This document shows, in pieces, positions 7,658 to 15,994 of a stretch of 64,000 nt of DNA (position 1 is the stretch's first letter; each line of letters begins with the position of its first letter). The notes under the pieces were generated by a model that worked only from the letters and a program-made list of their open reading frames with translations, was not told where the DNA came from and made no database searches. This DNA comes from Pseudomonadota bacterium. Its GTDB lineage: Bacteria; Pseudomonadota; Alphaproteobacteria; Rhizobiales; Rhizobiaceae. Where the stretch lies: NCBI GenBank assembly GCA_023451735.1, contig JAEXYH010000071.1:1-64000 (forward strand), read 5' to 3'. The position numbers and the translations under genes are program-made.

Positions 7658-7660
7658 TCA
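7631..7660 (+). promoter_or_regulatory. Promoter with ACAAATTTGT operator (copy 1)
   Basis: TTGACA at 7632-7637 and TAGTCA at 7655-7660 with a 17-base spacer. A perfect 10-base palindrome (7635-7644) overlaps the -35 box. The 18 bases from 7631 are identical to those from 41085. It overlaps the end of the nuclease gene and would drive the 7816 gene. Confidence 0.5.
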
Positions 7661-7740
7661 GCGCGCGAACCAATAGCCAACTATGAGGATGTATGGCGGA
7701 GATACCCAGCAGAAGATCCTATGCCCTACGACCACCGACA

Positions 7741-7767
7741 AAGGCCGCCCACCCAGCGGCCTTTTTT
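7741..7767 (+). terminator. Intrinsic terminator
   Basis: AAGGCCGC, seven-base loop, GCGGCC and a run of six T. It lies between the nuclease and the 7816 gene, after the promoter at 7631, so it may act as an attenuator rather than a simple end. Confidence 0.65.
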
Positions 7768-7815
7768 GCGTTCTGGTATTATATATCTCGTACCACCACC
7801 ACGAGAGGAGACCAC

Positions 7816-8730
7816 ATGGCCAGACACGGATCACTTGCCGAGCAGCTCGACGCGCTTCTGACCTTCGCTACTGCACGGGACCATGAGCCGGAGCCGATCC
7901 AGACCAACTGGACCATCGCGCCGGCCAACGACAACAATCCGGAAGACGTTGCCGACCTCAAGACTGAACGGCTCTGGGATATCTCACCGTCGGTCGAAGA
8001 AATGATGAAGCAGGTCAAGGCTGGTCCAGTTCATCGCAACGAAGCTGGCCAGACGGTTCGCATTGGTCGCTTGCGCTTCTCCGATGGCACGCAGACCGAG
8101 CAGGCCATGAAGGTCACGATCGACGGCAAGGTCGTCACGTTTCAGGATCGGATGCCCACCGGAGCCATGCTTGGCACGGTCGATAAGGAACGGGCACAAC
8201 GTGGCGGTGATGAGAACCCGCAGGAGCTGACAGACAGCAACGATTATTTCGCTGAGATGCTTAAGACCCGAAAAGGTCGGTATGTCACGGCGACACGAAA
8301 GCGCCAGCCACGGCAGCACATCAGCCGCGAGGAAGCAAAGCAGATCCTGGCGGACGCCTACGCCAAGGCTGGCGATATCAGCAAGCTGATCACGCGGTAT
8401 CCGAACGCCCTGCCTTGCGGATCGCAGAAGGTGGCGGACAGCTTCCTCGGAATGCGGAAGACGACATGCGCAGGTGGTGGCTCGATGGCGTGGCAGGATG
8501 TGGTGTCTGAGACCGAGCAGCGCAGGTCATGGCATGAGGCGGTTGGATACATGGCCAACGATCACTTCGACGTCCTGACGCAAGCCAGCAAGGCGCGGAA
8601 CCTGAAAGAGATAGGCCAAGCCCGAGGCTTCAAAGGCCAGTATGCGATTGAAGCTGGTAGGCGTCTTCTCATCGCCGCGAACGATGATTTCGCAGAAGCG
8701 CTGAAATTGGCGAAGTACGCAGCTTCGTAG
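7816..8730 (+). CDS. Phage protein, function unknown (304 aa)
   Basis: I do not recognise this 304-residue soluble protein. The start at 7816 has a GAGAGGAG site and gives MARHGSLAEQLDALL; an upstream in-frame ATG at 7693 precedes the terminator and was rejected. The N-terminal third is acidic and contains the PANDNNP motif often seen near the start of Rhizobiales proteins. The middle has a basic stretch with SREEAKQILADAYAKAGD, and the C-terminus is helical with two cysteines (PCGSQ, TTCAGG). Its position between the nuclease and the packaging genes suggests a DNA-related or regulatory role, but no motif supports a specific call. Confidence 0.65.
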   Translation: MARHGSLAEQLDALLTFATARDHEPEPIQTNWTIAPANDNNPEDVADLKTERLWDISPSVEEMMKQVKAGPVHRNEAGQTVRIGRLRFSDGTQTEQAMKVTIDGKVVTFQDRMPTGAMLGTVDKERAQRGGDENPQELTDSNDYFAEMLKTRKGRYVTATRKRQPRQHISREEAKQILADAYAKAGDISKLITRYPNALPCGSQKVADSFLGMRKTTCAGGGSMAWQDVVSETEQRRSWHEAVGYMANDHFDVLTQASKARNLKEIGQARGFKGQYAIEAGRRLLIAANDDFAEALKLAKYAAS

Positions 8731-9152
8731 ACCTGACTTTCTGCGGAGTTGCCACCTGTATAGGTGAAGGGGTTGCCGATAGGTGCCCCACATCTATCCG
8801 GGCGCACCGATGTTGCGACGGACGCTCGGCCAGCGATGAGCCGGGCGTAACTATTGCGGTGTTGCGATGCTGGCTTTGTAACCCGGTATCGATCGGCGAT
8901 ATGTCCACCGCATAATTATTGGCCATCCACCGATAGATGCTTGCGGCTTGGATGCGGCATTCGGTGGCCGACATGATGGCATTTGCAAAAGACACTGCAT
9001 GCGCATCTAGACGGTAGCCTTCCGTAGGGCCGCTACTGTGGTTGCCCATGTACTCATGCATCTGCCACTCCCCATTACCTGGCGCGCCTCCTCTCGCGAC
9101 AGGTAGTCCTGCGGCGGTCTCCCCGATTGGGTAGAGATCGCCGCTTTTGTTT
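8731..9152. other. 422-base stretch without a convincing gene
   Basis: Downstream of the 304-residue gene nothing clear is encoded. A leftward frame could run from an ATG at 9061 (GGGGAG site upstream) to 8669, 130 residues beginning MHEYMGNHSSGPTEG, but its last 20 codons lie antisense to the end of the 7816 gene and its C-terminal half is low in conserved-looking sequence. It may be a decayed gene. Confidence 0.35.
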
Positions 9153-9314
9153 TTAGGCTGCAATACGGCGGGCGGCTTTGTCGATGGCCTTACGGTCTGA
9201 GCCATACTGGTCGATGATTTTGACTGCGTCTTCGACCGGTATCCTGAACTTCTTGGCCAGAACCTTCGGTTCATAGGCTGGCGTTGGCGCCGAAGCGCCT
9301 TCTCGTTCTGTCAT
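9153..9314 (-). CDS. Small soluble protein, DUF3606-like
   Basis: A 53-residue protein starting at ATG 9314 behind an AAGGAGAC site. After a disordered start (MTEREGASAPTPAYEP) comes a two-helix pattern (VLAKKFRIPVEDAVKIIDQY, then KAIDKAARRIA) like the small DUF3606-type proteins common in Rhizobiales. The function is unknown. It is encoded opposite to the packaging genes and lies just before the tRNA. A longer in-frame start at 9431 would run into the tRNA gene and was rejected. Confidence 0.6.
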   Translation of the reverse strand: MTEREGASAPTPAYEPKVLAKKFRIPVEDAVKIIDQYGSDRKAIDKAARRIAA

Positions 9315-9413
9315 GGATTGTCTCCTTGAGATGAAGCGGCCAGACAATGGCCACGCACCGTGGCGGCCGCTCATGATCAACATATGGGTATTGGGAACGG
9401 TCATTCCAAGTAA

Positions 9414-9490
9414 TGCGGGGTAGAGCAGCATGGTAGCTCGCTTGGCTCATAACCAAGAGGTCGCTGGTTCAAGTCCAGCTCCCGCAACCA
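9414..9490 (+). tRNA. tRNA with CAT anticodon (elongator Met type)
   Basis: A full cloverleaf can be drawn. The acceptor is TGCGGGG / TCCCGCA, the D stem GAGC / GCTC, and the anticodon stem CTTGG / CCAAG with loop CTCATAA (anticodon CAT, 9448-9450). The T stem is GCTGG / CCAGC with TTCAAGT, discriminator A, and an encoded CCA at 9488-9490. The anticodon stem lacks the three G-C pairs of an initiator tRNA, so it is an elongator Met tRNA, or a tRNA-Ile read after lysidine modification. It sits inside the prophage, upstream of the HNH and terminase genes. Confidence 0.9.
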
Positions 9491-9777
9491 AGCATCCTTG
9501 GAAGCATCTCTACGACACGGCAGCATGGAAGCGCTTGCGCGAGCGTCAGCTAGCGATACAGCCGCTCTGCGAGTTCTGCCTGATCACAGAAGAGATCACA
9601 GCTGCCGAGGTTGTCGATCACATCGAGCCTCATAAGGGCCAGTTAGATTTGTTCAACGACCCAAGCAACCTGCAGAGCCTTTGCGCCCACCACCACAACA
9701 GCGCCAAGCAGATGATGGAGCGCGGCAAGAAGGTCGCGGTCATAGGGGTCGACGGGTATCCGATCGAGATTGGGTGA
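9430..9777 (+). CDS. HNH endonuclease, frame opens inside the tRNA gene
   Basis: An HNH nuclease of the type found before TerS in cos-type phages: CEFC (Cys47, Cys50 counted from 9430), VVDHIEP with the catalytic His64, and LQSLCAHHHNSA with Cys85, His87-89 and Asn90. HNH proteins of this position help the terminase cut cohesive ends. The frame is closed by the TAG at 9421-9423 in the tRNA. The only ATG is at 9430 in the tRNA D loop, so the first 20 codons are tRNA sequence (VAGSSPAPAT); otherwise TTG at 9535 must be used. The C-terminus is normal. The domain is sure; the start is not. Confidence 0.75.
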   Translation: MVARLAHNQEVAGSSPAPATKHPWKHLYDTAAWKRLRERQLAIQPLCEFCLITEEITAAEVVDHIEPHKGQLDLFNDPSNLQSLCAHHHNSAKQMMERGKKVAVIGVDGYPIEIG

Positions 9778-9937
9778 TCGACCAGCCGAGCGTGCCGCGT
9801 CGACGAGGCGGGTAGGGGGTGGTCGAAAGTGTGGCCCGACGGCAACACCTACCGGCGGTGTCCAACAGCGATAGCGCTAATACAGTTTTTTGCCTCCCGC
9901 GTGCGCAAGCGCGCGAGGCCTGACGAGGATCAACGAC

Positions 9938-10402
9938 ATGGCTAAGAGGAAGGCGCGCATCGATAGCGCGGCCGAAGCCGTGCGCGTCATGGCGAAAGCA
10001 ACCACAGAGATCCAGCCGCCTGCCAACGTTCCACTAGACGATGGCGACGAGCCATTCTTCCGAAACGTAGTTGCCGAGTTCGCTCGGTCGGAATGGACCG
10101 ACCATCAGCTAGAGCTCGCTGCCATGCTCGCCAGAACAATGGCCGACCTCGTGCGTGAGCAATCGCTACTTCGTGAGGAGGGCGGCGTTGCCTACAGCGA
10201 CAAAGGCACGCCTGTGGCTAACCCACGCAAATCAATCGTGCAGATGCACGCCGGTTCAATCCTGTCATTCCGTCGATCGCTCGCCCTCCACGCCCGCGCC
10301 GTTCAAGGCGAGGCAAGGGATGCCGCCAAGCGGCGCGAGGCTGCAAAAGATATCGAGGGCGACAATCCACTAGAGGATGATCTGCTGGCGCGACCGGGCT
10401 GA
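9938..10402 (+). CDS. Phage terminase small subunit
   Basis: A 154-residue helical protein directly before TerL, in the usual place of the DNA-recognition subunit. It starts with a basic segment (MAKRKARIDSAAEAVRVM) and contains WTDHQLELAAMLARTMADL and KSIVQMHAGSILSFRRSLAL, the two helical blocks seen in this family. The ATG at 9938 has a GAGGAT site. An upstream TTG at 9890 in frame lacks one. It would bind the packaging site and load TerL; the cos or pac type cannot be told, but the HNH neighbour points to cos. Confidence 0.7.
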   Translation: MAKRKARIDSAAEAVRVMAKATTEIQPPANVPLDDGDEPFFRNVVAEFARSEWTDHQLELAAMLARTMADLVREQSLLREEGGVAYSDKGTPVANPRKSIVQMHAGSILSFRRSLALHARAVQGEARDAAKRREAAKDIEGDNPLEDDLLARPG

Positions 10403-10408
10403 CACTGA

Positions 10409-11998
10409 ATGGCGAAAAAGCCGATGACCCGCGGCGAGCGCGTGATTGCGTTTATTCAGCGATACTGCCTCGTGCCAGAGGGTACCTTGCTGGGCAAGCC
10501 GGTGAGGCTGCTGGACTTCCAGAAGAAGTTCATTCTGGCGGTTTACGACAACCCAGTTGGCACATCTCGCGCTTATCTGTCGATTGCCCGTAAGAACGGC
10601 AAGACAGGCCTGATTGCCTGCCTTCTGCTTGCTCATATCGTTGGGCCGGAGGCTTATCAGAACGGTCGCATCGTTTCTGGCGCTAGATCTCGCAAGCAGG
10701 CGGCTGAGGTCTTTAACTACGCCTCGAAGATGATCATGATGTCGCCAGAGCTTTCGAAGCTAGCGCGCATCGTGCCGTCAGCGAAGATGATCGTCGGGCT
10801 TGCTAAGAACGTTGAGTATCAGGCTAGTTCGGCGGAGGCGAAGAGTGCGCACGGCGGCTCGCCGATTCTCGCTATCCTCGACGAGGTTGGCCAGATCAAA
10901 GGCCCGACGGATGATTTCGTCGAGGCGATCGAGACGTCGCAGGGCGCCTACGAAGGTCGGGCGATGCTGTTCGCCATCTCGACGCAGGCCGCCACTGACA
11001 ACGACCTTTTCAGCCGATGGATCGACGACGCCGAGACGTCGAAGGATCCACGCATTGTTTCTCATATCTACACCGCGCCGGTTGAGTGCGAACTCAACGA
11101 CCGGGCCGGGTGGGCCGCAGCAAATCCAGCGCTAGGCGTCTTCCGCTCCACCAAGGACGTTGAGGATTTCTCGCAGCTGGCGATGCGCATGCCGACGAAG
11201 GAAGCCAGCTTTCGCTGGCTGTTCCTCAACCAGCGTATCGACGCATCTGCGCCGTTTGTTGCTCCTGCCGTCTGGCGTGCTTGCGACGGCCCTGTCGACG
11301 AGTTCGAAGGCCTGCCGGTGTTCGGAGGCCTGGACCTTTCCGAAGTGTCCGACTTGACGGCTCTGGTACTCATGGCGCCGAAAGAGACGGAGGCGGGCAC
11401 TGTCTGGCATGTCAGGCCAACATTCTGGCTTCCCGGCGAGGCGTTGCGCGACAAGGCCAAGGCCGACCGCGTGCCTTACGACATCTGGAATAAGCCGAAC
11501 GATGAGGGGCAGCGGTTCCTTGAGACTACGCCCGGGCCAACGGTCGACTATGAGTTTGTCGCCTATTACCTGTACGAGCTCTCACAGGTCATGGACATCC
11601 GCAAGATCGCGTTTGACCGGTACAACTGGCGCTTTCTAAAGCCGTGGTTGTTGAAGGTCGGCTTTACCGAAGAGCAGCTGGAAGGCGATGACGCCATCTT
11701 CGTCCAGTTTGGACAGGGCTTCGCTTCCATGTCGCCGGCACTGCGCGAGCTCGAGAGCATCCTGCTCAATAAGAAGCTCGCCCACGGCGGCCACCCTGTT
11801 CTGACCATGTGCATGATGAATGCAACAGTGAAGCAGGATCCCAGCGGCAACCGCAAGCTCGACAAGCAAAAGTCACGAGGACGCATCGACGGCGCTGTGT
11901 CTCTGACGATGGCGACGGCGATGGCCGGCACCTACGAGGGGTCGGACGACGGCAACCTCGACGACTTCGTCAACAACATGATCTCGGTCACATGGTGA
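10409..11998 (+). CDS. Phage terminase large subunit
   Basis: A 529-residue packaging motor of the HK97/lambda-like class. The ATPase half shows a Walker A-like SIARKNGKTG near residues 56-65 and Walker B ILAILDEVGQ near 153-162, followed by the coupling motif AISTQA. The nuclease half has GGLDLSEVSDLTAL near 304-317 and a later RIDGAVSLTMA near 490 supplying acidic metal ligands. The length is normal. It begins seven bases after TerS and is followed by the portal gene, so it belongs to the late morphogenesis operon. Confidence 0.92.
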   Translation: MAKKPMTRGERVIAFIQRYCLVPEGTLLGKPVRLLDFQKKFILAVYDNPVGTSRAYLSIARKNGKTGLIACLLLAHIVGPEAYQNGRIVSGARSRKQAAEVFNYASKMIMMSPELSKLARIVPSAKMIVGLAKNVEYQASSAEAKSAHGGSPILAILDEVGQIKGPTDDFVEAIETSQGAYEGRAMLFAISTQAATDNDLFSRWIDDAETSKDPRIVSHIYTAPVECELNDRAGWAAANPALGVFRSTKDVEDFSQLAMRMPTKEASFRWLFLNQRIDASAPFVAPAVWRACDGPVDEFEGLPVFGGLDLSEVSDLTALVLMAPKETEAGTVWHVRPTFWLPGEALRDKAKADRVPYDIWNKPNDEGQRFLETTPGPTVDYEFVAYYLYELSQVMDIRKIAFDRYNWRFLKPWLLKVGFTEEQLEGDDAIFVQFGQGFASMSPALRELESILLNKKLAHGGHPVLTMCMMNATVKQDPSGNRKLDKQKSRGRIDGAVSLTMATAMAGTYEGSDDGNLDDFVNNMISVTW

Positions 11999-12014
11999 CC
12001 TGTAAAGGATTACC

Positions 12015-13241
12015 ATGGGCCTCTTTGAGAGATGGGTTGGAAGACCCATCAAGCTCACCGATGGAGAGTTTTGGCGCGGCTTCTTCGGCCTCGGCAGCAC
12101 CTCAGGAGAGGTGGTGACGATTGAGAGCGCGCTTTCGCTTGATGCTGTTTGGGCGTGCGTCAATCTCGTCCAGAATGCCGCCGGTACCTTGCCGTGCATT
12201 GTGTACGGCGGTGATGGTGTGACCATCGACAAGAACTCGCCGCTCTACGAAATCCTGCATGACATGCCCAACATCGACGACACCGCACCGGAATTCTGGT
12301 CGATGGCGGCGCTGTGCCTCATGATGGACGGAAATTTCTTCGCGGAAAAGAAGATGAACGGCGATCGCCTAGTGGCGCTGAACCCGCTTCATCCACTCAG
12401 CGTCGAGGTCTGCCGGGACAGCCGTAACACCCGCTATTACGAGGTGACCGAGGACGGCAAGAAGCGCCGCGTCCCTGAGGGCAAGATGTTCCACGTTCGT
12501 GGCGCTCGGCTTCCTGGCTGTGATCGAGGCATGTCACCGATCGGCGTCGTCCGCAATACGGTAGGAAACGCTCTTTCTGGCGAGAAAGTCGCCGGCCGGA
12601 TGTTCAAGAACGGACTGCTGTCGTCGCTGATCGTCAGCTCGGACCAGATCCTCAAGCCTGAGCAGCGCAAGCAGATCTCAGACACGCTGACGCAGTTCGC
12701 CGGTGCAGAGAAAGCAGGCGGGGTTACGGTGTTGGAGGCGGGCTTCAAGCCGTATCCGATGTCGATCAATCCCAAGGATGCGCAGTTCCTTGAGGCTCGG
12801 CAGTACAGCGTCGAACAGATCTGCCGCATCTTCGGAGTTCCACCGGTTATGATCGGCCACGCGGCCAACGGCACGACTACTTGGGGCAGCGGCATCGAGC
12901 AGCTCATCCTGCAATTCACCAAGACCTGCATGCGGCCGATGCTGAAGCGCATCGAGGCAGCGATTTACCGGGATTTGCTGGACGCAAACACGCGCAAGAC
13001 GGTGAAGGTCAAATTCAACATGGAAGAACTGCTCCGCGGCGACAGCCAGGCGCGAGCCGAGTTCCTTTCCAAGATGGTAGGCGCTGGCATCTACCACGTA
13101 GACGAGGCTCGCGGGTACGAGGACAAGGCTCCGACAGCTGGCGGTAACCGCTCGATAGTCAACGGCACGATGACGCCACTCGACAGGCTCGGCCAAGAGC
13201 CGGTTGCGCAGCCTACAACGCCTGCAGCGCGCGCTGCGTAA
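12015..13241 (+). CDS. Phage portal protein (HK97 family)
   Basis: A 408-residue portal protein. It shows the family's early block SLDAVWACVNLVQNAAGTLP, a DGNFFAEKKMNGD stretch, GMSPIGVVRNTVG, and the late QICRIFGVPPVMIGHAANGT block before the wing and crown region. It forms the dodecameric channel at the capsid vertex and docks TerL. Length and position between TerL and the protease are standard. The C-terminal 25 residues are low in complexity (PVAQPTTPAARAA). Start ATG at 12015 behind AAAGGA. Confidence 0.92.
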   Translation: MGLFERWVGRPIKLTDGEFWRGFFGLGSTSGEVVTIESALSLDAVWACVNLVQNAAGTLPCIVYGGDGVTIDKNSPLYEILHDMPNIDDTAPEFWSMAALCLMMDGNFFAEKKMNGDRLVALNPLHPLSVEVCRDSRNTRYYEVTEDGKKRRVPEGKMFHVRGARLPGCDRGMSPIGVVRNTVGNALSGEKVAGRMFKNGLLSSLIVSSDQILKPEQRKQISDTLTQFAGAEKAGGVTVLEAGFKPYPMSINPKDAQFLEARQYSVEQICRIFGVPPVMIGHAANGTTTWGSGIEQLILQFTKTCMRPMLKRIEAAIYRDLLDANTRKTVKVKFNMEELLRGDSQARAEFLSKMVGAGIYHVDEARGYEDKAPTAGGNRSIVNGTMTPLDRLGQEPVAQPTTPAARAA

Positions 13242-13250
13242 GGACAAATC

Positions 13251-14369
13251 ATGAAGTTCGAACACCTTATCTCGGCCTTTTTGGCCGAGCCTTGGGCGAT
13301 TCAGCGCGAGAAACTCGGTGTTTTAGCCGATATTCTAGTCGCGCGCGCCGAAGGCGACAAATTCGTTTCTACTGAGCTCGCGGCGTCGATTGACGACGCT
13401 CGAGCCAAGGAAATCGCTGAAACCAACGGCAAAGTCGCGATTATCCCCGTTTATGGAGTTCTGGCGCAGAAAATGGACCTGTTTTCGGCGATGAGCGGCG
13501 GCACGTCCTACGCCGGCATCAAGCGGGCGCTCCATTCGGCGCTTGCGAACGACGACGTGAAGGCCGTTATTCTCGATGTCGACAGCCCCGGCGGCACTGT
13601 GCCTGGCACAGATGAGCTCGCAACGGAGATCCGTAAGCTTCGCGGTGGCGAAAAGCCGATTATCGCCCAGGTCAACAGCCTTGCGGCGAGCGCTGCCTAC
13701 TGGGTCGCGTCTTCGGCCGACGAAATCGTCGTCACGCCTTCCGGCCGCGCCGGTTCGATCGGCGTCTATACCGCTCACGACGACGTTTCGGCTGCCCTTG
13801 AGCAGCGTGGCATCAAGCGAACCTACATTTCCGCCGGCAAGTACAAGGTCGAAGGCAATGAGACCGAGCCGCTGAGCAAGGAAACGCTCGCTCACCTGCA
13901 AGACGGCATCAACCGCTCCTATAACCGGTTCGTTGCAGCCGTCGCGGAGGGCCGCGGCACGACGGTCGGCAAAGTCGAAGACGGATACGGGCAGGGCAGA
14001 GTGTTTTACGCCGAGGCGCTGTTCGATCGTGGCATGGTAGACCGCATCGCCACGCTCGACGAGACGCTCGAGCGCTTCGGCGCTGACACGCAGCCTCCGT
14101 CCATCCGTCGCATCAAGTCAGCGAACGCCGCACGCGCCGAATCCGCCAGCATGTTGGCGGCAAAGATGGCAGCCGGCGAACCAATCACGAAACGCGAGTT
14201 CGAGAACGGCATCAGGGGACTGATGGGGTTGACGGGCTCTGAGGCAGAGCGGGCCGCTCGGCTCTACCTCAAGGATGGTCAGGGGGCTCCTGACGTCGAT
14301 GCGGATGCTGCTGCTTTGGCAGCCCTAGACCGGCTTCTAGCCGAAGCAAAAACTCCACTTATTCGATAA
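13251..14369 (+). CDS. S49-family head maturation protease
   Basis: A 372-residue SppA-like serine protease used as prohead protease. Visible features are IPVYGVLAQKMD, the DSPGG oxyanion turn near residues 110-114, NSLAASAAYWVAS with the nucleophilic Ser147, and ISAGKYKVEGN with the candidate general-base Lys near 198. The last 80 residues form an Ala-rich helical tail (FENGIRGLMG and beyond) that may act as scaffold. It lies between portal and capsid, where HK97-like phages keep this enzyme, and would trim the N-terminus of the capsid protein. Confidence 0.9.
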   Translation: MKFEHLISAFLAEPWAIQREKLGVLADILVARAEGDKFVSTELAASIDDARAKEIAETNGKVAIIPVYGVLAQKMDLFSAMSGGTSYAGIKRALHSALANDDVKAVILDVDSPGGTVPGTDELATEIRKLRGGEKPIIAQVNSLAASAAYWVASSADEIVVTPSGRAGSIGVYTAHDDVSAALEQRGIKRTYISAGKYKVEGNETEPLSKETLAHLQDGINRSYNRFVAAVAEGRGTTVGKVEDGYGQGRVFYAEALFDRGMVDRIATLDETLERFGADTQPPSIRRIKSANAARAESASMLAAKMAAGEPITKREFENGIRGLMGLTGSEAERAARLYLKDGQGAPDVDADAAALAALDRLLAEAKTPLIR

Positions 14370-14380
14370 AGGAGCCTTTC

Positions 14381-15589
14381 ATGGCTGACAATCAACTTGC
14401 CGACAAGATCGGTGAGCTCGGTACCTCGCTGGCCTCCATCAAGGAACAGGTCGGCAACCTCGCCACTGACTTCACTTCCAAGCTTGCCGCCAACGGCGAA
14501 GTCTCTGCCGATCTGAAAGAAAAGACCGACAAGGCTCTGTCTGAGCTCGGTGCCGTGACCACTCGCCTCGGCGACTTGGAAAAGCGTGCCGCTCGCGAGA
14601 AGGAAGATGGCGTCGACGAGCAGAAGTCGCTCGGCGATCTCGTTCTGGATTCGGCTGAATACAAGGCCGGCATGCTCACCGGCGCCTCGCGCGGCTCGAT
14701 CCGCGTCAAGGCCGACCGTGCTGCCATCACCTCCGCCAATACGACCGTCGGCGCCGGCCGTTCGCAGGGCACTTCGCTCGTCCCGGGCGCCCGCGTTCCC
14801 GGTATCTTCGGCCTTCCGGAGCGCCAGCTGACGATCCGTGACCTCGTCCTGCCCGGCCAGACTGCGTCGAGCTCGATCGAGTACGTCAAGGAAACCGGCT
14901 ACACGAACAACGCCGCTCCGGTCGCTGAAACGACCGCGAAGCCGTATTCGGATCTGACGTTCGACATGACGTCCGCGCCGGTTCGCACGATCGCGCACCT
15001 CTTTAAGGCCTCCCGCCAGATCCTGGACGATGCTCCGGCGCTTCGCTCCTACATCGACGGCCGCGCCCGCTACGGTCTGCGCTTCGCCGAGGAGAACCAG
15101 CTGCTGAACGGCTCTGGCACCGGCCAGAACATCCACGGCCTGGTGCCGCAGGCGACTGCGTTCAATCCGGCCTTCGCGGCTGCCGACGAGACTGGCATCG
15201 ACCGTCTGCGTCTGGCTGTCCTGCAGGTCGTTCTTGCCGAATATCCGGCGACTGCCTTCGTTCTCAACCCGATCGACTGGGCAAAGATCGAGCTGACCAA
15301 GGATGCCGGCGGCAATTACATCATCGGCAATCCGCAGGGCTCGCTCACGCCGACGCTCTGGAACCTGCCAGTCGTGTCGACGCAGGCCATGGCTGCAGGT
15401 GAGTTCCTCACCGGCGCATTCTCCTTCGCTGCTCAGATCTTCGACCGCATGGAAATCGAGGTTCTGCTTTCCAGCGAGAACGTCGACGACTTCGAGAAGA
15501 ACATGTTCACGATCCGCGCTGAAGAGCGCCTCGCGTTTGCTGTGTTCCGTCCCGAGTCCTTCGTCACCGGCGACGTCGAAGGCGCCTAA
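14381..15589 (+). CDS. Major capsid protein (HK97 fold)
   Basis: A 402-residue capsid protein. The first 110 residues are predicted coiled coil (DKIGELGTSLASIKEQVGNL and LGAVTTRLGDLEKRAA), the delta/scaffold domain removed by the neighbouring protease. The shell domain follows from about residue 120 with SLVPGARVPGIFG, TASSSIEYVKETGYTN, IAHLFKASRQILDDAPALR and a LLNGSGTGQNIHGL spine region. The C-terminus has the usual FAVFRPESFV. Strong AAGGAGCC site. Codon choice is very biased to C- and G-ending codons, as expected for the most expressed phage gene. Confidence 0.93.
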   Translation: MADNQLADKIGELGTSLASIKEQVGNLATDFTSKLAANGEVSADLKEKTDKALSELGAVTTRLGDLEKRAAREKEDGVDEQKSLGDLVLDSAEYKAGMLTGASRGSIRVKADRAAITSANTTVGAGRSQGTSLVPGARVPGIFGLPERQLTIRDLVLPGQTASSSIEYVKETGYTNNAAPVAETTAKPYSDLTFDMTSAPVRTIAHLFKASRQILDDAPALRSYIDGRARYGLRFAEENQLLNGSGTGQNIHGLVPQATAFNPAFAAADETGIDRLRLAVLQVVLAEYPATAFVLNPIDWAKIELTKDAGGNYIIGNPQGSLTPTLWNLPVVSTQAMAAGEFLTGAFSFAAQIFDRMEIEVLLSSENVDDFEKNMFTIRAEERLAFAVFRPESFVTGDVEGA

Positions 15590-15595
15590 TAGGAT

Positions 15596-15615
15596 CGGGG
15601 AGCTTCGGCTCCCCG
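15596..15615 (+). terminator. UUCG hairpin after the capsid gene
   Basis: CGGGGAGC, loop TTCG, GCTCCCCG: a perfect 8-base stem with the very stable TTCG tetraloop seven bases after the capsid stop. Only three T follow. It probably acts as a partial terminator or an mRNA 3'-end stabiliser that sets capsid output above the connector genes. Confidence 0.6.
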
Positions 15616-15633
15616 TTTCCGCAAGGAGATCCC

Positions 15634-15876
15634 ATGACTGATTATCTCGAAGTCAAGGCCATCCGCACATTCGCGGTCGGCAAGGACTTGAAGACGAAGA
15701 AGAGCGACCCGTTCACAGTCGAGGCTGGCGAGGCGAAACTGCTTGAGGCTCAGGGCCTCGTCACCATTGTCGGTGAAGCAGAGGCGCCTGTCGTCGAAGA
15801 CGTTGAGCCACCGGTTATCGCGTCTGAGCGACCGAAGCGAAAGGCGAAGGCCGATGCTGTCAACGAAGGTTCGTAA
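15634..15876 (+). CDS. Small protein after capsid, function unknown
   Basis: An 80-residue protein that I do not recognise. The first 55 residues look folded (YLEVKAIRTFAVGKDLKTKK, then VEAGEAKLLEAQGLVTIVGE), similar to small phage proteins found between capsid and connector genes in alphaproteobacterial phages. The tail is acidic and lysine-rich. It has a clear AAGGAGATC site. It could be a head decoration or assembly accessory protein, judged only from its position. Confidence 0.65.
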   Translation: MTDYLEVKAIRTFAVGKDLKTKKSDPFTVEAGEAKLLEAQGLVTIVGEAEAPVVEDVEPPVIASERPKRKAKADAVNEGS

Positions 15877-15991
15877 GCGCCGCGTCGCCAGCTACATCGG
15901 GGCTGGCGTGGTGGTCGTCGACCCGCCCGTAGATCCCGATCCGGAAGCGCGGCAGGCACCGGCAGAAAATCCCCCAGCCGACAGCGAGTAA
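15854..15991 (+). CDS. Possible small protein overlapping previous gene
   Basis: A 45-residue frame starting at ATG 15854, 23 bases inside the end of the previous gene in another frame: a basic start (MLSTKVRKRR), a short hydrophobic piece (VASYIGAGVVVVDPP) and an acidic proline-rich tail. It fills the gap exactly up to the connector gene at 15995. Coupled translation is plausible, but composition alone cannot prove it. Confidence 0.4.
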   Translation: MLSTKVRKRRVASYIGAGVVVVDPPVDPDPEARQAPAENPPADSE

Positions 15992-15994
15992 CTT

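Noticed and set aside
8669..9274. Leftward frame of 201 codons covering the gap after the 304-residue gene
   Set aside because: Its long form overlaps the small DUF3606-like gene on the same strand in another frame and its end is antisense to the 7816 gene; only a shorter form from 9061 is faintly possible, and it is noted as a gap description instead.
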